64,000 nt of DNA from positions 9,235,501 to 9,299,500 of the forward strand of contig NC_092602.1 in the NCBI RefSeq assembly GCF_047663525.1, written 5' to 3'. The position numbers were made by a program, and so were the translations under genes. This DNA is from Anas platyrhynchos. Taxonomy: Eukaryota; Chordata; Aves; Anseriformes; Anatidae. This document shows, one piece after another, positions 37,906 through 46,950 of the stretch (its first letter is position 1; every line of letters begins with the position of its first letter). The notes beneath the pieces were generated by a model. It was given only the letters and a program-made list of their open reading frames with translations. It made no database searches and had not been told where the DNA came from.

Positions 37906-38021
37906 ATCTTGCGTGAGACACTACCCGCCCCTGTTAAATCTGCTATAAAAGTCAGGCTATATAAAGAGCGCATCATCTGACCATACTGGTGGCTGTCGTG
38001 CTGTCGGCCGTCCCTCCTGCA
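37906..38021 (+). repeat. 5' LTR-like direct repeat with TATA boxes
   Basis: It begins near TTGCGTGAGACACTACCCG and ends near CCTCCTGCACC. It carries TATAAAA at 37944-37950 and TATATAAA at 37958-37965. It is highly similar to 39949-40074. True retroviral LTRs are normally longer upstream of the TATA box, so the 5' limit marks where the two copies stop matching and may not be the real LTR start. Confidence 0.65.
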
Positions 38022-38026
38022 CCAAA

Positions 38027-38044
38027 CGGAGCCCGAACAGGCTG
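38027..38044 (+). other. Primer-binding-site-like sequence (Lys-type)
   Basis: GCCCGAACAGG at 38031-38041 lies about 10 nt after the LTR-like repeat. This is the core expected for a tRNA-Lys primer. The first bases differ from the standard TGGC start, so the match is partial. Confidence 0.45.
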
Positions 38045-38265
38045 AGAGCCGGCGAGACGCGGAGAGAGCCCTGAGAGCCGCGGGGAGCCGCGGGGAACCG
38101 CCGGGAGCCCGGGAGCGGAGCTGAGGCACCGGGCGGGGTCGCGGTGAGGCGCGGAACATCCGGGCCCGAGCTGCGGCGGGTGGAGGGAGGCGGCGGTGGG
38201 GCCGCCGGGGGAGCGCCGCCGTGTGGAGACTGGGAGCATAGCGGGGGGAGGGGGGGGGTATATTA

Positions 38266-39428
38266 ATGCTGATTAATGCGCTGTGCAGTATGACAACCAA
38301 ACAGCAGCTCGCTATGGCAGAGGCACAAGCTTTGTCAGCACCGTCTGGGACTGACAGACCACCGAGTACAAAACCTGAGACCTCAGGAACACGGCTGGCA
38401 CGATACTTTCACCGGTTCCTGCACCCACCCCAGGGGTGCGGGTTGCCCTCCCCACCCCATGCACCGGAAAATCTTGCTGAAGCTGTGCTGCCAGCATCTG
38501 TGCCTCTGGCAGGCAGCAAGAAATCCACTCGGGATGCTTCGCCAATGAGAGGTGCGGCAGCAGCTTGCAAAAATCGACCTTCACTGGAGAAGCTGCTCCA
38601 AGAACTGCTAGAGAAATTGGGGAACTTAAAAATTACGGATTCGGAGGAGCTTCCTCTCTCATCTGCCCCACCAGAGCCAGCTCCCTCATTATCCATCATT
38701 ACAACACCATCGGCACCTAGGAGGGACAGGTGCTCCATCATACGTGATGCCATCACAGAGGGGCATAGGCATGCTACATCCTTGGCCTGCCCTATTATTA
38801 TCGACCTCGTGCAAGGCACCGGGTTGTGGCAGCTGCATGATTGGAAGCTTTTACAACAAGCTCAAAAAACGGTTATGGACTATGGTTTACAATCCCAGGC
38901 GGCTCGGCAGATAATTCAGTGGATTTTCCAGGAAGAACTAATGTGTCCGCTTGACTGTCAAAACTTGGCACGCGTATTGTTAACTCCTTCCCCATTGTTA
39001 TTGTTTGTGGTTAGCACAGGGGGAAGCGGGTCAGCTGCGTCAAACAGGGGACCCTCTGTATGGGATTACTGCAGAGATGTTAATGGGGACGGGTCCTTAT
39101 CTCAGTACCCAGGTTCAGCTGCAGTTCCCTGCGATTATTCACCAAACAGCTGCACAGCTCGCACTGAGGGCTCTTCTTAGTCTCCCAGGGGAAAAGAAAG
39201 CACCTCCATTCGCATCTGTAGAACAGGCCCCTGGGGGACCATATGCTAAAGTTATCGATTGGTTGTGGGCAGCAATTCCTGATCATCCTGATCTAACAGC
39301 AGAGTGTAAAAGCAGTATGTTTAAAGTGCTTGTGTTTGATAATGCAAACCCCCAAAACTCAAAACATCTCAGTTACACTGCCAAGAACCACACCGGTAGA
39401 GGACGTGTTGGAAAGGGTACAGAGAACT
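38266..39428 (+). pseudogene. Endogenous retrovirus gag (capsid) remnant
   Basis: The first open part runs from 38266 in one frame. Its 3' part (about 38780-39000) resembles the N-terminal half of a betaretroviral capsid. The similarity then moves to the +1 frame at about 38995-39010 and continues to about 39320 as the C-terminal half of the capsid, including an FDNAN box (ENAN in related viruses). A further shift occurs near 39350-39360. No zinc knuckles are present because the deletion removes nucleocapsid. It is a decayed copy and no intact protein is made. Confidence 0.75.
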
Positions 39429-39432
39429 GATC

Positions 39433-39950
39433 AGTCCACGCAACCTGACAACCACGCAAGTGGTGGCACAGGCTGTACAGGACTGTCAGAGATTTGCTTT
39501 TATGATGCCCTCCATTAACAAACAGGCCCCGGCAAAGCACTGTGAATGGCTAGTGCTTCCGCAGGGGATGAGGAATTCCCCTACATTATGTCAATTACAT
39601 GAGGCCTGGGCATTACAACCAATTCGGACAGCGTGGTGTGAAGTAATTATTTACCATTATATGGATAACATTCGGTTTGGTAGGCCAGAATGCTTCTAGG
39701 ATTCAGATTTAAAGTTCATTCAGGATACCTTGGAAGCAAAACGGTTGAAGATAGCCCCAGAGAAGGTTCAACGGAAACAGCCACGGCTATACTGGGGATG
39801 GAAAACATCAGACTCTACTATTTGTCCACAGAAAGGTGATATAACTACAGTGTTACGTAATTTGATAAATGTACAAATGTTCCTGGATAACATTCAGTGG
39901 GGTCGCCACATTGTACGAATTACTAATGACGACTTAGCTATATTAATTAT
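39433..39950 (+). pseudogene. Endogenous retrovirus reverse transcriptase fragment (pol), inactivated
   Basis: In one frame the segment carries the RT palm landmarks: RFAF, then LPQGM.NSPTLCQ at about 39560-39600, then a catalytic box reading YMDN at 39658-39669 where YMDD is usual. TAG at 39697-39699 interrupts the frame, and RT-like sequence resumes behind it to about 39940. The fragment joins gag directly upstream and runs into the 3' repeat downstream. It is broken at several points and does not encode an active enzyme. Confidence 0.8.
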
Positions 39951-40074
39951 CTTGTGTGAGACACTACCCGCCCCTGTTAAGTTTGCTGTAAAAGTCAGGC
40001 TATTCGGGTAATGAAGAGAGAGCACCATCTGACCTTACTGGTGGCTGTTGTGTTTTCGGCTGTCCTTCCTGCAA
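39949..40074 (+). repeat. 3' LTR-like direct repeat
   Basis: It matches the 37906-38021 repeat from TGTGAGACACTACCCGCCCC through CCTTCCTGCA, with scattered substitutions. One block differs: TATTCGGGTAATGAAGAG here where the 5' copy has TATATAAAGAG. No polypurine tract precedes it, and the RT frame runs straight into it. Confidence 0.65.
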
Positions 40075-40660
40075 CAGCCGTGTAACGTGCTTCACATGTA
40101 ACATGCAACGTGCTTTACATGAACAGAGCTGTTCATGGAGGCATGGTGGAGGAGTCTTCGTGCAGTGGATCTACATGTATGTCACACCCCTGGAGTACAG
40201 AACTAAAACTCAGCTCTGTTCGAAAACCCTGGTTAAAAATTAAAGAGCTCTATGCAGTGGGGGCACTCCTTTTACCTCTGAGAGGCTCCAGCTAAATTCT
40301 AATGAGTAGAAAAGGCCTCATTGCATGGCTACTGTGGCCTTTTCTGTGACCTTTCATCTTTGTCTTTTGGCTTGTCTTTCACTAGGGTGGGAGCTGTGCA
40401 CTCTTCCCTTGTTAACTACCCGTAATTGCAGCAGGCTGGGGTAGCTGGTAGCCCCCTGGCAGATGCGGTGCTGGTTATTGCTCCAGAAATGGCTCCCTGT
40501 GCCGTGAGGGCTGCAGTGCCAGCAGTGAGAGGATTGCCCCTTTCTGTAAGACAGCTCCCAGTGAGAAATGGTGTGTCCTCATCGGTCCTACAGACGGGGC
40601 CCAGTGGAGGCAGAGGGGCTTGTGTTGCCAGCACTAATAGCAGAGGGGCTGCTTCACATA

Positions 40661-40724
40661 ATATCTATATCTATATGTTACATGTGTCTATATCTATATA
40701 TCATTATATATAGATATATGTTAG
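40661..40724. repeat. TATATC/TATATA simple repeat
   Basis: An imperfect AT-rich repeat with a self-complementary centre (CTATATAT...ATATATAG). Confidence 0.8.
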
Positions 40725-43606
40725 GTTTAATCATGTGTTTTTACATCCTTGCATCGCGCAGAGTGCAATTCATGTGGGGCCTGGCAGATTTCAAAGCATC
40801 CAGAATAAGAATAACTTATTTTAAGCACTTCTTTGTCCCGGATCAGGTTTTACAGACCTGTTCCACAGCAGGGCTGGTTCCCTGCAGGGTTTGCACCGGG
40901 TGCTGCATCAGCGTCAGCCACTAAGCGGCAGGAGAAGCACAAGGTTTACTCCAGGCTCTGAATCCAGGTGCCAGCAGCTGCCTGTGGTTTGTGGCAGAGG
41001 TGACACAGCAACTTCTAACGGGTTCCCAGCTGGTAACTTGCTGGCTGAGGAAGCAGGGTGTGAACTGTAAGGGGTAGCAGCCACTGCCCCTTGGTGAAGG
41101 CAGCACGTGCTGATGATGGTAATACGTTCATAAAGGAAGGAGCTCGTTCTTTCTGCTGTCCTTTCAGAATGAGGCCAGGTTCGGGCACATCAATTCCATT
41201 AAAAAAACACATAGCCTGTATTAGCCATGAGCTTCCTCCTTTTTCCTAGCATCTCATAAGCAAGAATCGCCTCGTGTGGGTCTTTGTCCCCTCGGGTGGT
41301 GGTGTACAGGACACCTGTGGCTTGCAGGTGGCACGTCGCTGGTTGTTGTAGACACTGAGAGGTGTCCCGGGAGCCTTCGAGGCAGGTGGGGATCACTCCA
41401 TTTCTAGCTCCCTAGATGGAAGCCAACACGTCAAAGCATGTCTCTAGCTGGATAGGAGGCAAAGGAATGCAGCTCACCCAGGCAGCGTGGGCTCCATCCA
41501 TACCCTTGGGCCCTTACACCATGAAGCTGATGCATCCTTCTCATTCCTGCTGTATTCAAATAAAAATACGTCTTTCTGCAGTGGCCTGGGCAAGGGCTGC
41601 CTGCTTGGAACAGCACTTTGTCTTGTTTTTCCAAGGTAGATACATGCACATTTCTCTATTTAACAGAAGATAAAGGCTGTATTGGTCACAGTCCAAAGGA
41701 AATCCTACAGGTATGTGTTCGCAGCTTCTGCTGGGCATCCCAAAGGGCTTTCTTCAAGCCCCTGCTTATTTCACTTCTGCACCTGAGCTGTGCAGAGCCA
41801 CTCTCTCCAAAACGCGTCCCTCTCTGGATGCTGGTGGAGGCACCTCCTGCAGTCACTCAAACTCCTGACTTTGCAGGGAGCCAGCAGGGCTCCAGCACTA
41901 CCGCGGAGACCTACGGCCCTCTTCCCTCAAATACTTTCTCACTGAACTCAAACCTGTCATAATTAGGGGAAATCTGATGCCATGAGCACAGGAAAGCAGC
42001 TATTTGGAGAATGTGATGGCAGTCGCTGTGCCAGTAATTACCTGGCTGCAGCAGCAAGTAGGAACCGTGCCATTAGGAAAGCTTATCAACACGTGCTCTG
42101 TGATCTGCCGCGCGGAAAGGCTCCTGGACGTCACTGGTTTCACCCAGGATCCTCTGGACTGACTGCAAGAGGAGGAAAGGGGCCCCATTTCCATCTGTGG
42201 GGCTTGGCTCCACGGGATGAATGCCCCCTACAAACACTGCACTCCCAGGACAGTCGGAGCTGTTCCCTGGCTGGGTGTTGGCTGTCCCCCAGGCTGTAGC
42301 CGGGCTGTTTCTGCGAGGTGTTCTCTCTTTCCTGTAAGGGCCGTCATGGTGAAATATGAAAAACCTCCAGCTGCTTGTCCTGAGTCCTGCAGGTGTCACT
42401 AGGAAGGCAGGAGCAGACAGGTAACACATCCACAAACAAGCTGTTTTCTTGGGGGAGCAGCCAGCAGCTCTGCTGGTTTTATGGTGAAAGCACTGCTTGT
42501 AAAACTGAGCTGTTAAAAGGGATTTTCTGCGTAGGAAGCAAATGCCCTGCTGTGACACCATTATTCCATTTCCAGCAGTTCTGTAATGTTCCTTAGGAAA
42601 AAAAAAAAAAAAAAACCTGCAATCTGTGTAAGGTCAAGGCACTGTGTGACAACTCCAGGAAATGGGCTTCATTGCCGAGGCTTCTCAGGGCAGGGACCCG
42701 ATGCTGACAGAGCCTCTGCTACCACCCAGCCACTGGGATGCTCTCCAGCCCCGAGGAGACGCGTGGGGGCTGAGTCCTGTGAGGACACGAGGGCTGACGC
42801 GGCCAAGGCAGCTTGCTGCTTTCACTTGCCAGCTACAATCTGGGATGCTGGAAGAACGGCTCAGTGTCCTGTGCCTTGGTCAGCAGTTGATGTTTTCATC
42901 CTCCTGATAAGCAATGTGGGCTCTGGGAAAACCGAGAAAGCCCAGAAGACTCCTGATAACTGAAGTGCCCTTTTCTCAGTGCATTTTGAGCTGTAGGTGA
43001 AGCTGTAGCTGAACTATTCCCGTTCCTTCATCCTTTGGACCATACTCTGGTACAGGGCCTTAGAGAGACTGGGGGACCTGAAAGTTGGGGAGAGCAGGGG
43101 ACACGCAAGGGACGGGCACTGACCTGTGCCACGTGGCAGTAAGTGGTGCTGGATGTGCCCGTCAGAGGAGAGGGAAATCTGTGCAGGGATGTCACAGCGT
43201 CAGGCCCATCCTGATGTCTTATTTAACACCCTCTCGGACAGATCCTTTTCTTAGAGCTGTTCCCAGCTTACTGAGAGCTACCTGGGCTGGGACACGTGCA
43301 TCGTCCTGCCTCCCTGAGCACCGAAGTGCCACTGCTGCTCCTGATGCCTCGCGGGGGTCTTCACCAGCCGGCAGCGTGCTCGGTGTGTGTGCTACTGTTG
43401 TGCAGCCGGGCACAGACCTTCTTTTGTAGGAAACGAGCATTGTTTGTCGTTCTCGTGGTGATCTGGCCACAGCAGTTATGAAATGAGCGTTACAAAATGA
43501 ATGCCCTTGCATGATATTCCCCACTGACAGCCCTGGGAGGTGACCTGGGGTGCAGAGAGCAGATCACAAGGCAGAAGAATGTAACAAGAGTGATTAAGCA
43601 CTGCGG

Positions 43607-43641
43607 AAAAACAAAGCAAAACAAAACAAAACAAAACAAAG
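43607..43641. repeat. (AAAAC)n microsatellite
   Basis: About five AAAAC units with imperfect edges, in non-coding sequence. Confidence 0.85.
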
Positions 43642-45019
43642 AACCAACAACTATGCTAAGAGACGGAGCTTTTCTTTCTTGATGTTCGTGATCAGAAGCT
43701 GTTTGGAAGAGGTGCTGGATTTGGATGTGTGACCAGGCTCTGCTCTAGGACGTTGAGGTGACGTCTTCCTTCTCATGATACGCCAGAAGCAAAGCTGTCT
43801 TTTTGAACCAAAAATGCATAAGAAATAAAAACTACACAAACTTTGATTTACCACAAACCCTGTGCAACCCACATGTCCTTGGAGGACTGAGCAATAAATG
43901 CTATTTTTAGTTTCTTTCTAATAAACAAGCAAATAATAAAAAAACAGCATCCAATTCTGTATGATTCATCTTCCCCTGACTTCAGCCATCAAACTACAGA
44001 GTGAGCTGATGTGTTGTAGGAAATCCTCCAGTGAAGGAGAAGGAATTTATATATGGCCATTAAACAGGGAAAAGTAAATACTCCAAGTGCCCCGGGCGGT
44101 TGTGATTACACGGCTTATCTGTGCACCGCGGGTTCATGGAGCTGAGCTTCCAAAACTGGAGGAGAAACACTTCGTGACTGCCTTGTGGTGGATCTGGGGC
44201 TCTTGGCACTTGTTGGCCATGCTACCAAGGACAGTCTGAGAGCAGAAAGAAGCCCCCCAGGAGGATTCCTCCGGCCGTTGTGCACAGCCTCACACCCTGC
44301 CCCTCAGACGGGCAGGGGGCTCGTTGTGGTGTTCATGGTCTCCAGGCTGGGTGGCCTGGGGGCGAGCTGATGGCATGAAAGAGCAGAGGGCACATGTCAC
44401 CAGCTGGACACTAACCGAGACCACGGCTGGGGGCTGGTTTTGGGCCCGCCAGCCCCTGGTGGCCCTGAGGCTCCTGCTGGAGGGCGCTGAGCGCTCGTTA
44501 GGGCTGTGCTGACGCGGCGCACGGCTCCTCTCATCTGCGACCCCGCAGACTGCAGCCTGGGCAAAAGGGGAGCTGCTGCCTTTAAACGGAGCATCTGTTT
44601 ATTCTTGAAACAATTAGGGAGGGCAGTTAGATCTTGAACTCGTTACTGAGCCCAAAACAATTATGATAAAAACAAGTTCCAGATGGGCTTGAGAGGAATT
44701 GTTTTTGTCTTTACTAAATTAGAAAGGATTCCATGTCTTCAAGTTCCTCTGGCATTTATGGACAGGAAACATGAATTACACACAATAATTTACTACAAAC
44801 AAAGGAGATGAACTGTGCGACAGCCCATTTATCTTTGCTCATGTGCCTCCTTGAGGTCTGTGAGCTGCTTAACTCATGGGGAGAGTTCGAGCTCTCGTCT
44901 TTGTTTGCTAACTCTTGGCTGGTTTGGTTTGCAGAGACGGGAAGCTGTTGAGTTTCTGTCACAGTACGAAGCTCACCTGCCACCCCAGGTAAATGCTCGC
45001 ATGTTCGAATGCTTCTGCC

Positions 45020-45170
45020 CCATCCCTGGCAGTGCCCAGGGCCAGGCTGGATGGGGCTTTGGGCAGGCTGCTGTGGTGGGAGCTGTCCCTGCCCAGGGCA
45101 GGGCTTGGAGCCAGATGATCTCTAAGGTCCCATCCACCCCAAACCCTTCTGTGAGGCTGTGATTCCTTAA
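45020..45170 (+). mobile_element. CR1 LINE 3' end fragment
   Basis: The stretch contains the typical avian CR1 tail in order: a GGCCAGGCTGGATGGGGCTT block, a GGGAGCTGTCCCTGCCC block, AGATGATCTCTAAGGTCCC, and a TTCTGTGAGGCTGTGATTCC end in place of the usual ATTCTATGA octamers. It is 5'-truncated and diverged. This is the main direct evidence for a bird or reptile genome. Confidence 0.85.
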
Positions 45171-46049
45171 AATCACCCCAGAAATGGAGTAAACAAAATG
45201 AGAGGTAACAGTAGTGGTCTGTCACTGTGTATTCACAAAACCATTCCCCCTCAGGAAATATATATTGAAATCAAAGGCCAAATGGATCCACAGCCAACAG
45301 CGCACAAGACCCACTCTCTCTGATGCGAGGTGGCGGAAGGACGTAACTCCCAAAGCCCATAAAACATGACAAGGATTGTAATAAAGACTGAAGCTGCCCC
45401 GGGCGCCGAAATGCATGAAGTCAGCTTGGCTGGGCTCCGAAGGGAGTGAGATCACGGGCAGCAAGCAGCCTGGGAACCAGGGGTGTCACGGGGTTGTTCG
45501 GCCTCCTCCCGTGCAGGATGGGAGCTTCCTGATGCCTTTCATCACCTTCCCACTCTCGCCCCTTGGCTCACAGAAAGGACGGCCTTAAGCGAAACCCTGG
45601 AGTAGATGTCTCTGGTTTTGGCTGTCAAACAAAGGAAAAAAGGAGAACGATAAACTGATGACATTGTTTTACATTTCATGTAACGTCTGATTTGCACCCA
45701 GTCCTCCGCGTGGCGTTAAGTGGGGATCGGTCATTGGGGCTCTCATCCCCGTGCAGCCAGTGAGGCTGAGCTCCAGCACGCCGACCTTCCAGCCCAGCCT
45801 CCAAATGTTTGCCTCCAGCACTGGTTCGAGCAAGGCAGGGGCAGGAATCACAGCGCTTGGGCTCTGCCCCTGCCCGCCTGCAGCGAGAGCAAGTAGGGAA
45901 TCTCTCATCCCCTGTCCAAAGGAGCAGAGCCTTGTTCACTGATTTCATTCATTTGTTCACTCTCAGTTCCTGCGCTCAGCTGCAGTCTCCCCATCAGCGG
46001 GGGCTGCACACCGCAGAGGCACAGAGCTGCGCCCGGGGGGCATTTGGGC

Positions 46050-46950
46050 TGGGAACCCCCCTGAATCCAGGCAGCACCCTGTGGAGCCTCGCGGGGTGCT
46101 GGGACCAGGCGAGCCTGGGGGGCTTTCCCAGCCCAATGCCCGCGGTTCTGTGCTGCTCGAACCCCTCGGTCCCATCTCCCAGCCGGGCTGTGCCCATCGA
46201 GCAGTGCCGGGGGGGGGGTGGGGGCAGGCAGGGGGGCTCCGAGCCCTGCCGGGGGTCCCTGGGCGCTCCCTGCGGCACCGGGCGCGCCGCCACGTGCAGC
46301 GCGCGCTGCGAGGCCACGCCCCCCGCCACGCCCTCGCCACGCCCCTATCACGCCCCCCCTCCCCCCGCTGATTGGCCGCCCCTCTCCCGCACGTGACCCC
46401 CTCCCCCCTCCCCTCTCCATCGGCACCCAGCCGGCACGAGGCGCGCTCCCATTGGCCGGCCCTCCCCGCCCGCCGCGCCGCGATTGGCCGAGGCGGGGGC
46501 GTGCGCGCGGCGACAGAGGGGGGGGGGGTATAAAAGGCCCCGCGGCGGGGCCGGGCCGGGCGGGGGCCGTGCGGCCATGGCCTACGCGGGCTTGGCGCAG
46601 GAGTACCTGGGGGTGCCCGCGGTCACCAGGGCCTACACCACCGCCTGCGTCATCACCACCGCTGCTGTGGTGAGGGGAGGGCCGGGAGGGGGGGGCTGGG
46701 AGGGGACGGGGCGGTGGTGGCGGTGCCAGCCGCGCTGTGCTGTGTCCGTGTGTTGTGTCCCCGCAGCAGCTGGAGCTCCTCACGCCCTTCCAGCTCTACT
46801 TCAACCCCGACCTCATCTTCAGGAAGCTGCAGGTCAGGGCCGCGGGGGGCTCGCGCTCGGCCTCTGCCTCCTCCGGGCAGGCCCCGGGGGTGCCGGGCCC
46901 GCGCCGCCCCCTCCCCCTCCTCCTCCCACCCCCTCTCTGCTCTCTTGCAG
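46050..46950. promoter_or_regulatory. CpG-rich DERL3 promoter region
   Basis: Very GC-rich, CpG-dense sequence spans the upstream region, exon 1 and intron 1. It carries three inverted CCAAT boxes (ATTGG at 46371, 46451 and 46483) and two CACGTG cores (46291-46296 and 46390-46395). One site, CGAGG-N9-ATTGG (46437-46455), differs by one base from the inverted ER stress response element. Mammalian DERL3 is induced through IRE1-XBP1, so such sites are expected. Use of each site is inference. Confidence 0.5.
46529..46535 (+). promoter_or_regulatory. DERL3 TATA box
   Basis: TATAAAA lies 42 nt upstream of the DERL3 ATG within a G-rich run. Transcription would begin near 46560, leaving a very short 5' UTR of about 15-20 nt. 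Confidence 0.6.

Larger units (their letters stand above)
37906..40074 (+). mobile_element. Degenerate class II (betaretrovirus-like) endogenous retrovirus, internally deleted
   Basis: Two direct repeats of roughly 115-125 nt (37906-38021 and 39949-40074) flank a 1.9-kb interior. In order the interior holds a primer-binding-like site, a gag capsid region and a reverse transcriptase segment. Nucleocapsid, protease, the RT N terminus, RNase H, integrase and envelope are absent. A gag frame change, an RT stop codon and an altered catalytic residue show that it is not functional. The element points away from SLC2A11 and toward DERL3. A clean target-site duplication was not found, so the outer limits are approximate. 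Confidence 0.8.
40075..46380. other. Intergenic region between ERV remnant and DERL3
   Basis: No conserved coding sequence was recognised. It holds AT-rich simple repeats at about 40661-40724, an A run at 42599-42616, an (AAAAC)n tract at about 43607-43641 and a CR1 tail at about 45.02-45.17 kb. GC content rises from about 45.8 kb toward the DERL3 promoter. Sequence just after 40074 could be further retroviral debris, but I could not identify it. Confidence 0.45.

Noticed and set aside
37623-38300. 225-codon minus-strand open frame
   Set aside because: It is antisense to the LTR-like repeat and gag leader, and its R/P/S-rich composition reflects GC content.
40110-40720. Possible envelope or dUTPase fragment downstream of the ERV
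   Set aside because: Short open frames show no motif I could assign to a retroviral protein.
45905-46783. 292-codon open frame on the minus strand over the DERL3 promoter
   Set aside because: It is antisense to the CpG island and DERL3 exon 1, rich in G, A, P and R from base composition, and has no domain.
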